A stretch of DNA of 64,000 nucleotides. It comes from Buxus sempervirens (taxonomy: Eukaryota > Streptophyta > Magnoliopsida > Buxales > Buxaceae). The position numbers and the translations under genes were made by a program. How positions within the stretch are numbered: position 1 is the stretch's first letter; every line of letters begins with the position of its first letter. Positions 50,401 to 62,208 of the stretch are shown here, piece by piece. The notes below the pieces were generated by a model, which saw nothing but the letters and a program-made list of their open reading frames with translations, ran no database searches and was not told where the DNA came from. The stretch lies in the NCBI GenBank assembly GCA_947561395.2, contig OX387188.1, positions 15,098,229-15,162,228 of the forward strand, written 5' to 3'.

Positions 50401-52495
50401 AAATCCAATTAAACTTTATAATATCCGTATTCAATTAAATATCCGGCGGATCTTTTGTATATATTTTTGAATCCAAATCCGAATATAATTACAAAATCCA
50501 TATTCGAATCCGACTACTGTTCGAATCCGATTAAATATTTGAATCAGATAATAAATCTGAGATCCGACTATTGATTGAAGAATTATATATATATTAAACT
50601 AAAGAACTGAGAAACAAAAGAGGGAGGAATATGGCTGTGATGAATCTACTATGTTACTCAACATAAACTAAATAATATTTCTAAATGACTCAACATGAGA
50701 TAAACATTTCCAGCAACCTCAATAAATTGAAAATGAGATTGACACCGATTAGTTGCAATTCAGCTAATTTCCCATCAATGAATACACATTTACAAATTTT
50801 AAAAATTAAAAAAAATCAAATAATCAAATCATGTAAGCACTTCAAAATGCATAAAAAAATCAATTCAAACCAACAAAAAAAGACAAAATACAAGAAAGGA
50901 ATTGAATCTAGAGAAAGAAGCTGAACTGTGAAGGCATTATATGCCCTCTTAAGTTGGTTGGGAGAAGTCCAGCTTAATAGGTATATCAGAGAGGAAGCAC
51001 ATGATGTTGTAAGGTAAAGATTCCTACTGGGCTGATTGAGACAAGAATGCCCAAACCCCACTAGAATTACAAGATTTATTTATCCGATTGCCTTACGATT
51101 GAAGATTCCTATATTAAAGTCAAAGAAACCTTTTCTTCTTCAATTCCTTTCTCCAAGCCCTAACAAGATGTATTCCGAGACGATGGCGGCAAGCAATTTC
51201 TCTTGGCGTGAAAAAACTGGAGCAAAGAAGCCTTCTCTTCTTCAACCCAAAGAAGCCTTTTCTTCTGCTTCAATATCTTTATCAAAGCCCTAGCAAGATG
51301 CATTCCGACGACGCCAACAAGAAAAAGCTGGCAAAGGACTGCTCTTGGCAGAAAAATTGGAGCAAGAGATATTCCTGCACTTGAAAATCTAGGACAAAAG
51401 ATATGTTGGTCGATTGGTCTCTAGGGTTAATAAAAGTTGTTTCTAAATTACTTAACCATCCCTCAAAGTCTATAAGAATTTTAGATATAGACAGAAGTTA
51501 ATTGGATCCGGATCTTATCGGACGAATAAGACTATATCTGAATCTGAATCCGATTATAAACGAATCTACTTTTTAGATCTGAATCCGATCCGACGGATAT
51601 CTCATCGAATAAAAAATCCAATTAAATCGGACTATTTTATCAGAATTGGATCGAATACGGATCAAGATCCAACCCATTGACAGCCCTAACTCAAACCACT
51701 CCCAATCCCCTCCAAAACTCCCAAGAATCATTCCTACACCCTCAGCATCACTTCCAAGTTGTTGAAACCATCATCCAAGTTCCAAGGAAGTTCACAGCTG
51801 CTGTCATAGCTTGAAGAGTCCTTAAAACATCACGAAGGACACCTCTTCTCAAAGGTAAGTGTTCTAAACACTTTGTTTATATGTTTCACTCTGATTTTCC
51901 ATGAATAAAATGACATGTGCAAGCCTGGATGGTCTTTTATTTTGCTTATTAAGCACCTTTATAGTTACTTTGGTTTAAATGGTGATTGAACGTTGAGAAG
52001 CTTATGTTAAAAATCCATGGATGAATATAGCTAAAGGGTGAGGATGAGAGCCTTCCCTTTTTCTTTACTTTCTCCTCATAAGTATAGTATCCCCTTTTAG
52101 TATGAATTTTTGGAGGGATTTTTGGGTATGAAAGAATAATATGAGCATGTAAGATTGATGTATGTGGAGACCATCAACCCAAGGAGATGGATGAGCCAAC
52201 TTGGAGAGTTTTGGGGTCTTCCAATCATGAAGACAATCTCTTTCTTCCTCTCTTGAAATTTCTGGATTAATGAAACCCTTGTCTGTTTTGGTGGTTTGCT
52301 CACCAAATCACAAACTTGCATCACTACTTGTTATGGCCAATTTTGTTGGAGCATGCTAACATGTATACTGCACACTCGAGCACATTTGTGAACTCATTTT
52401 GGTGCTAATTTCTATCTTATCTTCATGATTGAATGCTCGTGGTTTAGCCGTAGACCTCAATGTGGCCTTTCAAGCCTCATCCCACTCTCCTTCCC

Positions 52496-52552
<57 letters not shown>

Positions 52553-52585
52553 TGGCCTTTCAAGCCTCATCCCACTCTCCTTCCC

Positions 52586-52645
<60 letters not shown>

Positions 52646-55600
52646 CGCCTTAATCATGAACTAGCTGTTCATGATAGAGGAAGCTTCTCCCTATCCCAAA
52701 ATCATGAACTAGCTGTTCATAGCTAGAAAAAAGGCCCCCTAGCCTTTCCTCTAGATTGATTTGGGTTAATCACAATTAAAGATCGCTTAATTAAAGCAGT
52801 TTGAGGACCACTGTGGAGCTGCCTTAAGCTACAGAGAACCAACACATCTGATCCATGCACACAGCACAGTGCAGAACAGGTATCCTTTGAATCGTGATTA
52901 GTGCATGGTGTAGAAGGGTTTTCTTTTCTACCGTGCACCAAAAACGGTTCTGAATAAGGATGTGTTGCACCGTTCTGAGTTCACAATGCAGCACCCAAAA
53001 ACTTCAAAAATCAGAATTTTAGGTATTTTCAAGGGTTTAAAATCAATCTTCCAACAAAACAAAATACCAGAAGGGCTTTCTAGTTAACTTGAAACCTAAA
53101 TTGGAATTAGTCCCAAAAGGGCCTTAATTGGATTTCAGTGGGCTTTCCAAAGGGGCCTACCCTCTCAGACTCACATCACTTGAAATAAAAGGACATAAAC
53201 GACCAAATTGGGCCAGACCCCATAAGGTCCAAATCAAGCCCAAAACTGTACATGCTTGAATAGTAAGGGTGAGGTGAATTGACTCGAACCAAACACCAAT
53301 CAGGGTTGAACCAAGGGACCCATCTTAGACGGGGTGGACCAGGATGTCTACAGGCTTCCTCAGACTATAACCGGGTGCTTACTCAAATCTTGAATTGCAA
53401 AACAAGCCCTAGACAGACTTCTAGGACCAGCTATCTACCTACACCCCATCAGGTAGTTGTGACTCCTTAACCCCCCTAAACCTATGAAAGAACGTGTCAA
53501 ATCCGCATGCGCCCCACATGCGCACACAAAGAGATCAAGAGAAGAACCTAAAAAGACTTGGATGGAATTAATAAAACAAGACTTACAAAAACGTAAATTA
53601 ACTGAAGATATTATTTTTGAAATAGCATGATGAAAAGATAATATTTGTATCGCCAACCAAACTTTAGTGGGAACTAGCTTTTGATGATGATCATGATCAC
53701 GATCACGATCATGATACCAGAGCATCATTTCTGCTGTTTTTTTAAAATACCTACATCTTCCCTCTGTTTCCTTTTTCTTTCCTAAACTTGATTAAAAGGC
53801 CAACAAACCAACCTACTCTAGAAGTTTTACCCTAAAATGGTTCTTTTCTTACTAGTTGTTTTATACCGCAATCAACGTTAATGCAGGGTGTCTTTTCCTT
53901 CTCAGGCTTATAAACTCAGTCCTTTTTCCTTCATTTACTAATGTTTTCAGTCCTTATTTAAATCCTATTAAAGGATTCAAAATGCCTTCTTTAGGGTGGC
54001 CTGACTATTTTTAATCAAAAATCACCAAGAATTTCACCATATTTTCAAATCTTTTTTATGACCAAGTTAAAATTCAATTAACTCATGTATTGGATATCGG
54101 GCTACACCAAAGAATACTGGTTTCCGGTCATTTTTTAAATCAAAATGGCACCATTAATGATACATCATATCCACACACACCACAACAGAATCGTGTGGCA
54201 GCACACAAATAGAAACCTTCTTAATAGAAGCATAGCAGTGATATTTAATATAAACGTCTTTAAAACCTGATGAAGTGATGCTATACTCTCATCTCAAATC
54301 AACACATTTCATTTTATTTCCTAAAGTTCTCCATCTTTCAACTGATTCCCCATATCTTTTGATGTATTATTTTTGTCCATAATTTATCTCATGGGCATTA
54401 TCAACTTGATCTTTTTTTTTTCGATAAGTAATGAGAGAAATGATATAAATAGGGTAGAAAAGAACAATACAATCAAAAGGACCCATGAGAAATGGGTCCT
54501 CAAAAGATGCCAGGACTACTCAAAATGCATAACAGACAAACCCCAAAAAAATCCCTGCTAAGAAGCCATAGGAAAGAGGCAGAAGCTGTGCCAATCTCTC
54601 ACAATCTCTAAAATAGACAATTCTCTGAACTCAGGACGAACGGAGACCCATGAGGCAATCGACGACATAGAATTTTCCAGGACATGCTCCACAGTTCCCC
54701 TTCTATCCTGGAAAATTCTGTGATTCCTCTCAAGCCAAATCTACCACACAACTTCATGGAAAGCCAATCTGTACATGATGTGAACCCTCAACTCAAGGCC
54801 CCTGAATCACCACTGATCAAGTTGATAGAATTATCAACTTGATCTCATGCCATTAAAATGGCAAGTATACAGTCTAAATCTTCATAGACACTTTATCTTG
54901 ACTTATTTTTCCTTCTTTGAGTCTATAAACTTCTTTTTTGAAGTAGGATCATCGTGATCAGTCCTTAGACTTCTTATATTCCTTTGTCTTTCATTATGAA
55001 CTGGCTACTAAAGTCAACATCAGCAGCAACCTGTTTTGCATATCTATTTTCATCACTCTAAACATGCAAAAGCTCCACCATCGTTCCAACATCAATAATC
55101 TCATTTGCAACCTGAGGATCCAACTCCTAGAAATATTTCCTCCCTCACTGATGCTCCTGCCAATTTTTTGGATGATAATTTACTTATTGCTCTTCTTTTT
55201 AAGACAGACTTACATGGGATCATTAACCTATTTCTATGTTTGTCTCTCATCCTCAATTGTCCATCCTAGTTTTCTCCTTTACTTCCATGTATGTAGTGTC
55301 TATAGAAGCACCCACTCAACTTGGATTGACAAAATCAATGGAAGAAAAAATTCCTGCTTTACAGTTTGTTGGAACATAAGAATTCAATTCTCTTCCAGCA
55401 GACAAAAAAGGGCAGTTTGTTATCATTCTGGTTGCCATCAGATATTTGCCTCATCAGTAGTTCACTTGATAATTCAAAGCTTATCGTTTTACCAAGGGAT
55501 ACAACCTAGCATATGGCATTGATTATTCACAGATATTGTCACTTGTCTCAAAGATTACATTTGTTTGTCTAATCATGATTGGCTAAGTAAATAGTTAGTG

Positions 55601-58279
55601 AAAAATGCCCTCTTTTATAGTGAATTTGAAGAACTATACGAATTTGTTGCTCAGATTGAGTCTAGAAGACTACAAAGATTGTAGAAGGCAATTATGGGCT
55701 AAAGCAACCATCCTGTGCTTGATTCTCAGGATTAGTGATGCTAATGAGCTTTGCCTTCAGCATGATCATATTTGCTTTAGTCAATATCCAAATACCAATT
55801 GGATTTTGTCAGAAATTGTAGGTCATGACAATAGTTTTTTTTTTAATCACTAATGAAAATTATATATATATAAGGGAAGAGAAAGAAGAAAACACAAGAT
55901 AGCACTCCAATAGGAAGATGCCAAAAGCCACCCCAACAGAACTACATACCCGATTCCACCAACAACAAAAAAAGAACTACATGCCCAACCACAATAAGTT
56001 GATCCATCCACAATAAATGTAATTCCCCATAAAAAGAGCACAAGCACAATAACAAAGCTAATATGGATACCCACGCACTTGATAGAACAAGATGTTCTAT
56101 ACATGTCACAGGTGTTCATATAACAACAACCAAATGCCCCCAGGAACTAGAAGCATCCTACACACCACCACCAGTCCCATCACACAGTCCCCTACCCTAT
56201 ACATACACGGATGCCCAACTACGTCTAATATCCTCAATCGAGTAACCCCGGAATGACGGAAGGACAACCCAAGAGGACACCTGGAATGTAATAGAATCCA
56301 CCACAGCAGAAAGTGGAGACCATTTGTCCTCAAAGATTCATCTATTTCTCTCCATCCAAACACACCAGCAAATAGCATAGAATAAAAACCGGTAAATGCA
56401 TCGACCATGAGCTCCCAACACAAAGAATCTCCACTGAGCAAAAAACTCTAACAACGTACGCAGGAAGGCCCAAACAATATCAACCAAACCAAGAAAGCAC
56501 TACCAAAAATAGATATTTCTTAGGGATGCTGATAAATCTAGATATTTCATACCAACAAGAATTCCCTAAGAAATAATGCTGCGAAAAATTACTAGTATTC
56601 AATAGTTAGTGTCACCAACAAGAATTCCATACCAAGGATGCTGATAAATCTAGATATTTCCTAGGGATTGAGTTACCACATTCTCTTCATAGATTTTCAA
56701 TCTCATAGCACAACTTTGTTTAGAATTTGTTAAAGGAGCCAAAAATACTGAGATCTATGCCAGCAAATGCTTCTATTGATTCTAATGTGAATTCATGTTT
56801 TTAGAATATCAAGACAGATATAGGAAGATGGATGGTAAGCTGAACTATTTGACAGTAACTAGACCTGGCAGTAAGCAGAACTATTTGACAGTAACAAGAC
56901 CTGGCATCTCATATGCTATTAGTGTTGTTGGCAAGTTCATGAAACTATTTATCCTCACTAGGGTAAAGTAATCCATACAATGAAATATTTAAATGATGCC
57001 CTTGGTTGTGTCTGTTTATTTAGGAAACATGATCAGTTGGACACTAAAGGATTTATAGATACAGGTGCAGCAGGCTCTTTTTGGACAATCATGATGTTAG
57101 AGAAAAAATTCAATCCAGATATACTTCTATTCCTTATGCATGCTCAGAAGATCAGTTGACTGATGTACCACGACTTTGGAAAGGTCCCAGGTGAATTATA
57201 TTTGTAACAAGCTAGGGTCCTACAATGCATATGCCCCAGCTTGGGTTGAGTGTGTGTTTCTACTATAAAGGGTATTTGCACTATTACACCTTTAGTCTCA
57301 ACTTCATAATTTAGGAGAGGATGATAAAAACTTTACACCATCTGTTTCTTCTTCCTTGTCCTACCCATTATCTTTCTTGTTGCTTCCTCTCCTCTTATTC
57401 TTTACATTATAATCAGTCTATATTTTATACTTTCGATTATCAACATTGAAATGAAAGGTACAATGACTAATTAGAATCGCAGGATTTTATTTTCACCCAC
57501 TCGTATCTTAAATCTCACATGAACATCGCTGTTTAATTCTTTTATAGAAGCAGACAAGCCTAAAAACTTCATTTTTCTGTTCAATTCAACCTGAAATTCC
57601 ACAGTAAATGCATCATGCATGCATGAGGCAGAATTGGTTCGTTTTATAAAAGTACAAAGACACAGCACAAAACTGTTCAGCATCCCAACAGAGTTAACTG
57701 TTTACCTTCTAATATTATCTGGGATATCCACAGGCACGGGTAATTTTCCTCTTTGTGAAGGTGTTGACTGTATGTCTTTTGCCTCTTCCCTGGAACAAAA
57801 GAAAAACAAAAAAAGGGAAAAAAATTTCATAGGCATTCAACAACAATAACAAGAATGAAATAATAGTACTAATAGCAAAAATAATAATACAAACAAAAAT
57901 AATCTAAAAATAACCAGAGAGACCTCTAGGAAGAGTGCCAAGATTATGATACCTCTTTATTCCAAAGGTAACCTTAATATTTCATATTGTTATCTGATAT
58001 TAAAAGGATTATTATTTTCTCATTTAACATAGAATATAGTGAGATTAAAGGTCAAAATCTTATCAACAGTACACACACAATGATTCTTAATTGAGAAGCA
58101 TTCCATTTTGAACAAAAAATGTGTTGAATAAAACTCCAAATAATTAAAATATGTTTAGAGCAAAAAATATGAAACTAAACTTCACAAGAATTTTCAAATG
58201 TGTCCTTTATTGCAATTTGACAATGACCATACATACATGAATTCGCACATAACTACATATATACATAAATGCATGCTTG

Positions 58280-58313
<34 letters not shown>

Positions 58314-58672
58314 TATATATAGATGCATGCTCTACACACCTTCTTTCCTGCCAGTTTGTCACTATCCATCCGCATGCACTCATACAAATCGGGAAAAGTA
58401 TTTCTGGTACCCAATGGGATTGCACCTACACTTGCTGCCAACCTTGAAGTAGGTCTCCTATTCATGTTTTATAGTTTGAATAGGACTGCTGGTTGATTGC
58501 TACAGAGAAATAGGTGTAAAAAACCAATGGTGTTAATGTATGGCTTAGCTCTTAGCTCCTTAATCGCGAAGAATGATATTAATTAAGGAAACCTATACCA
58601 ACAGAAAGAATTCTGAGAGAACACACACAAACTGCTAACTTCTTTTCCTTCAACCCCACCACACACCCACAC

Positions 58673-58707
<35 letters not shown>

Positions 58708-61637
58708 ACATACACACACACACACCACAACACCACCCCCGCGTAATGTTCCAACTTCCAACACAATATCTTCATGGAACAATTGTGGAGTCTTTTTCAA
58801 ACGAGACTTTAAATTCTTCAACCGCAACCGGGATTTCAACCTGACCGCCCCGAATAACTTCTACCTCTTTTATAACTCTTTCTGAAAACAAACTCACTCT
58901 ATCCCATTCCTCCCTAGACTTCTCAACCTCAACACCTTCGAGACGGCTACCAAACTGAGCAACCCCCACTTCCACAGCATTAGAAAGCAAATCGTTCGAC
59001 AAGGCATAAGAGCCCCCATCTCCCTTCTCCGCTTCGAAACCTTTAGAGCACTTCCTACCCCGAACCATCCTCCGGCCTTCGTCACCGACAAAGGCTTCGT
59101 TCACCCACCGGCTCCTACTCCCATCTTCAAACAATCAACCGCCGTCGACCCCACCTTCCCCATCGACTACAGCCAAGGACTCCTCAACCATTGACGCTGC
59201 CAAACACGTCTTAATGTTTGGGTACTCCCGGCAAGATACTCCAACGCCGACGCTGGACACCGTCACTGTTCGCCGTCACTATTCCCCTCGTTTGCCTCTC
59301 GTTTAAAGATTAATGGAAAATTTGTCATCAGTTTTAATTAATTTGGCAATAATCAACAACATTTTATATTAAAAAATTAATTTAGTATAATCTTAAAATT
59401 AAAAAATTTTCAAAAATATAAAATCTTCATGCATTCTTCTACTTGGACAAGAGGTAGATTATTGAATTATTTTTAATGTTCTATGAATTTATTTGTCTGT
59501 CTTGTATTCTTCTATTTGCTTTGTAGTCCTTCGAATTAATCTAGTGATATATATTAGCCTAGATGTATGCAATAGGAATCAATATTGTCATATTTGGCTT
59601 TGTTTCCTTGTCATTGTCTCATATTTTGGCCTCTACAAAGTGTCATACTATAATTCGACTCTTTGATGCATTATTTATATTTCTTACATAAAGGACACAA
59701 AATCATACACACACACACACACCAATTGACATGGTCTACAAGCTTTGAAACTCTTTAGCACCGCATGATACTTGCCTACAACCATAGCCCTACTCGTCAA
59801 CCGAATAAGGGACAAATCAAGACAACTTGAGTTATCAAGGCAACTATGTATAGCAAGAGTTAGGAAACCAAACTTAGCTTTCAAGGCAATAGTGAGAGGA
59901 TTTAAACGCAAAAAACCGAAGTATTGTATTGCATTGAATAAATTTACAGGGGCTAAAAGGTGTTTGGGGCATTAGCACACCACTATCACTTTGGCACCCA
60001 GATGTGTGCTAAATGAAATGAAATGATCGTGATTTTGTGGGTTTTAAAGTGCATCTTAGACTCATTCAGACCATTTATAGAGTTTCATTTCAAAATTCCT
60101 AGAATTTTAAAAAAAAAAACTCCACATAATTTCCACACGATAGCAAAAATTTGACAAAATTTTCCACCATGTCAACAAAAATTCAGGCATATTGAAATGT
60201 AAAACCTTGTTCCAAAGCCTTGTGTATTAAGAGACTCAAATAATGCAAAGTTCATAGCAATTTCATGGATGACAAGAATTCTCCATCTCTTGAATGACAA
60301 CAATTATTGTCAAATGAGATTTAATAAATGCAGCTTGTCAAAGAAGAAGCACAGATAGAGCTCCATAGGTATACCAGTAATGTTATCAAATAGATTCATA
60401 AAGTATCGACTATGAACATTTCATTGTAGCAGTTTCCTCAGTTGAGAAATAATGAAATTTGCATATGAAGGGTTTTATATCAAAAAGAGAATTAAGGGGT
60501 AAAGATGTCAGCGTCCATAGCTTCGTATTCCTTTTACTTTTATACTCCTAAAGAATGGAAGTCCTAACCAATGAATGTGGTATAAATGCTTTTTATTATA
60601 ACTACAGATACATTCAGTATGCAGAAACAACTAGAATATACAAAGCATTACAGTCTTTTTACCTCCTGCTCATTTTATGTCATTAACGAGAGTCTACAAA
60701 ACAAAATCAAAAGGAAACCACCAACAACCTCCCAAACTTACGTAAATAAGTAGAAAGGGTGAAGATTAGAAGCTCAAACCTGTCTTCAGCATAGTAAATA
60801 TGTCTGTTTGGCAGTTGGTTATCAGAAGAATGGAGCATAGCTGTCAGCTTTTCAATTTTCTGCAGCAGGCAAATGAATTTTCACAATCAATAATCAACAT
60901 TTGAGACAGAAACTTGCCCATATCCAGTGTGATAATCACCTTTTTCTCTGTTTGAACTTTTTGAATAACATATCCTATATCTTGGGTCTTCATCAACATG
61001 AGTTCCTCTTGAGTGTATTTGTTTGCCTGACTCCTGAAAAACAATGACAATCAGAAATTAGTTTAGTGGAGGGGAGAAGAAGGTTACAAGAAACAAAACA
61101 ATATGCATATTTATATATTACTCTGGTTTATGGACCCCATCCAAAGTTCTTGTTGTGATCATCTTGAAATAAAATTCATCGGGGTTGCGAAATGTTGCCT
61201 TCTCCTTGAGTTTCTGTAAGCCAACCAACACATAGATGATACAGCCACATTTTTAACAGAACTTCTCCTTGGTGGGTCAAAGTTTCAACAGAAATCAAAT
61301 TTTAAATAATAGTTCCAGGAGCCATCTGGAAGAGAAAGAAGGCCCCCTAGCATCAACACCTTGCACAATGACATGAAAATATCAGTGAACAAATTGAAAA
61401 ATTTTACCCGTAAAGCAGCCTCCTTTTTGTGGAATGCCTGTGCCCTCAACACATAGTCCTTGTGCTTTTCAAGAAACCCAAACTTTTTCCTTGAGTGTCT
61501 GACATAAAATACAAATCAAAGTAAAGAGACTAGTAAAAAAATCAAAATAAATCACTAGAAAAGAGAAAACCAATCACTCACGGCTGAGCACGTTCCTTGT
61601 GAGCACGTCTACTAACAGCATTCCTTAGAGACGACAT
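44401..61637 (-). CDS. UTP11: UTP11, U3 snoRNP-associated protein of the SSU processome
   Basis: Nucleolar factor of the small-subunit processome, needed for early 18S pre-rRNA cleavages. Eight exons on the minus strand, all GT-AG: 61637-61582, 61498-61408, 61213-61122, 61033-60940, 60859-60780, 57789-57706, 44688-44589, 44493-44401; 690 nt, 229 aa, the normal family length. Start MSSLRNAVSRRAHKERAQP; then KKFGFLEKHKDYVLRAQAFH, ATFRNPDEFYFKMI, NKYTQEELMLMKTQDIGYV, PNRHIYYAEDR, then YRELEERKKRLSGLEKVYMD and the basic end KPVYKWRTERKR. These are the family's conserved blocks in order, with no stop or frameshift. Five of the seven introns are 80-194 bp, but intron 5 is 2990 bp and intron 6 is 13017 bp, filled with transposon remains. 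A possible 5' UTR acceptor lies near 61722. Confidence 0.95.
44689..46570 (-). other. Intron 6 of UTP11, proximal part
   Basis: AT-rich, no gene. Short ORFs on both strands show no recognisable protein. TG/TA microsatellite-like sequence near 45610-45665. Confidence 0.5.
46579..47930. mobile_element. Tourist-like MITE split by a solo LTR, in UTP11 intron 6
   Basis: Outer ends are ggcatcatttggcattcact at the left and the inverse of ggcattcattctagtttgag at the right, each next to TTA (left ...cttcttta, right ttagtgaag), as in PIF/Harbinger MITEs. Both arms hold gaatgagttcc and tttggggaatga blocks. The middle is occupied by a solo LTR with its own duplication. Confidence 0.5.
46736..47612 (-). 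mobile_element. Solo LTR, Ty1/copia-like, minus strand
   Basis: 877 bp from tgtacacacaaatttcac to ttttgcttcttaca on the plus strand, flanked by catcc at 46731-46735 and 47613-47617. On the minus strand it reads TGTAAGAAGCAAAA to GTGTGTACA, with a TATA box, gtataaataggg, near 47315 and a 3' part rich in short repeats (cttcaagtcttcag and ttcttcaaggctt on the plus strand). Superfamily is inferred from size and style. Confidence 0.75.
47931..49290 (-). other. Intron 6 of UTP11, middle part
   Basis: AT-rich, no gene recognised. The block 49120-49260, with cacctttagtatcaactct, resembles 57270-57410 and may be a relic of the LTR of the copia element described at 54880. Confidence 0.4.
49293..49490 (+). 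pseudogene. RTE-type LINE fragment
   Basis: Reading frames around TAMLYGTECGAKKKQQ and LRWFRYVKQRPERRCERM match the C-terminal tail of RTE LINE reverse transcriptases in plants, with frameshifts and stops. Only about 190 bp remain. Confidence 0.65.
49491..50341. other. Gene-free stretch, possibly LTR-derived
   Basis: It continues after the hAT insertion at 51697. The joined sequence reads like an LTR leader (many ccc/caa words, a donor AAG|GTAAGTG near 51855). Boundaries were not found. Confidence 0.3.
50350..51688. mobile_element. Non-autonomous hAT element, 1339 bp
   Basis: Termini tagggctgtaaacgggtcgg and the inverse of tagggctgtcaatgggttgg, flanked by attcaaac (50342-50349) and actcaaac (51689-51696), an 8-bp duplication with one change. 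Subterminal sequence is dense in aatccgaat/atccgatccg words on both sides. No transposase ORF. The interior has a direct duplication (about 51125-51190 and 51245-51315, sharing ttttcttct, tcaat, aagccctaacaagatg-type words) and coding-like text such as FSWREKTGAKKPS, possibly a captured host fragment. Confidence 0.85.
51697..52455. other. Intron 6 of UTP11, no gene seen
   Basis: Moderately AT-rich. A donor-like AAG|GTAAGTG lies near 51855. No conserved protein. Confidence 0.4.
52461..52643 (+). repeat. Tandem duplication of a unique 40-bp block plus (AG)n
   Basis: tgtggcctttcaagcctcat followed by cccactctccttcccataag and about 24 AG dinucleotides occurs twice in direct order (from 52460 and from 52550), the second with a longer AG run. 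The ORFs there are artefacts of the dinucleotide. Confidence 0.95.
52730..54390. other. Intron 6 of UTP11, possibly LTR-derived
   Basis: No gene. The text near 53270-53480 (gggttgaaccaagggaccc, gggtgcttactcaaatcttg) resembles U5 parts of plant Ty3/gypsy LTRs, but no ends or duplications could be set. A gatcatgatcacgatcacga run lies at about 53687-53710. Confidence 0.3.
54412..54829 (-). mobile_element. 5'-truncated L1-type LINE
   Basis: On the minus strand the 3' end reads cttatcg followed by an A-run, with 15-bp direct repeats attatcaacttgatc at 54397-54411 and 54830-54844. The remaining coding part contains WLERNHRIFQDRRGT, the conserved end of plant L1 ORF2. It is 418 bp long. The insertion is clearly bounded. 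Confidence 0.85.
55834..56510 (-). mobile_element. L1-type LINE 3' fragment nested in the copia relic
   Basis: Starts with a T-run at 55835 (A-tail on the minus strand). The minus strand carries CVWMERNR and FEDKWSPLSAVVDSITFQVS, the C-terminal end of plant L1 ORF2. The 5' limit near 56510 is approximate and no duplication was confirmed. Confidence 0.7.
56520..56665. repeat. Interspersed direct repeats near the LINE end
   Basis: ggatgctgataaatctagat occurs at about 56524 and 56637, and accaacaagaattcc at about 56551 and 56613. Probably a local duplication during insertion or repair. Confidence 0.8.
57243..57446 (+). mobile_element. Possible 3' LTR of the copia relic
   Basis: Directly after the copia end comes tgtgtgtttctactataaag and about 200 bp ending attatcaaca. 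Similar text occurs at 49120-49260. Ends are not verified by a duplication. Confidence 0.35.
57790..58670 (-). other. Intron 5 of UTP11, proximal part
   Basis: AT-rich. Includes an (ACAT)n then (AT)n microsatellite at 58275-58322. No gene. Confidence 0.6.
58674..58707 (+). repeat. Homopolymer of 34 C
   Basis: An unbroken run of 34 C between CA-rich flanks, i.e. 34 G in the UTP11 pre-mRNA. Its exact length may be a sequencing estimate. Confidence 0.9.
58739..59290 (-). pseudogene. GC-richer coding-like relic in intron 5
   Basis: The minus strand is open over 120 codons (59134-58772, MFEDGSRSRWVNEAFVGDEG onward) and a second frame adds AASMVEESLAVVDGEGG upstream with one stop between. The base composition is far richer in G+C than the flanks and the text is acidic/valine-rich. 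I do not recognise the family. A LINE ORF1 or captured gene piece is possible. Confidence 0.35.
59291..60779 (-). other. Intron 5 of UTP11, distal part
   Basis: AT-rich with an (AC)n run near 59706-59723. No gene recognised. Confidence 0.5.
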
Positions 61638-62193
61638 TGTTAGGAGAAAACTCAAGTGATTACAGTAAAGAAGTCAATACATCAAAGTTCCTTTTGATGA
61701 ATAAAGATCTTTAACCTTCTTGGTGCTGCAAAATTACGAGGAAAATAAATTTTAGAATTTCAAAAGAAGATTGGCTTATAGAAGTTAAAAAACATGGAAA
61801 GAGTAAACAAATAACAAAATAAACCTATCATAAACAAATCTACATCTTAGATTTCCTGCATAAAGACACCGAGACAACATCTGCATGCATCTAGATTTTC
61901 CACAGAAAAATGAAATATTCAATATTGGAGAGAAAGAGAAGGGGGGGAGAGAGAGAGATTGTAGATAACCAAAAGAGACGAAATTATTTCTTATGTGACT
62001 AAGAACAAATCATTAGCTGCAGCCTAAATGTTGTAACTTTCATCAGGAACAATTGAAAAACAAAGCTGCTGGTTTAAGGAGACAGCTGTATAAAAGAATA
62101 AATCAAGAGATTGTATGTTCTTGCCTTCTTGACACAGAATATTGAGGTTCAAAAAATAATTTCACAATGGCCAAAGCAGAATATCATGCTAAA
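61638..62193 (-). promoter_or_regulatory. 5' flank of UTP11
   Basis: Upstream of the start codon. A possible 5' UTR acceptor (attttgcag) lies near 61722 on the minus strand. No TATA box is evident. Confidence 0.35.
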
Positions 62194-62208
62194 AGTAGAA
62201 GAATTTCC

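Larger units (their letters stand above)
54880..57242 (+). pseudogene. Decayed Ty1/copia pol, split by an L1 fragment
   Basis: Fragments in shifting frames follow copia pol order: the linker before RT (MEEKIPALQF near 55340), a KGYNLAYGIDYSQILS segment near 55490, an LKQ-like fingerprint near 55690-55710, then after the LINE the RNase H start GKLNYLTVTRPGISYAISVV near 56835-56940, and the element end YNAYAPAW near 57225. A 36-bp stretch (agaactatttgacagtaac region) is tandemly duplicated at 56840-56905. Many stops and indels. It lies on the strand opposite UTP11. Confidence 0.75.

Noticed and set aside
52429..52726. Arg-Glu and Ser-Leu repeat ORFs
   Set aside because: Translations of (AG)n microsatellites.
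55064..55522. 152-codon ORF as a gene
   Set aside because: It crosses copia pol sequence in mixed frames; the copia similarity lies in other frames.
58207..58465. Tyr/Met/Cys-rich ORFs
   Set aside because: Translations of (ACAT)n and (AT)n.
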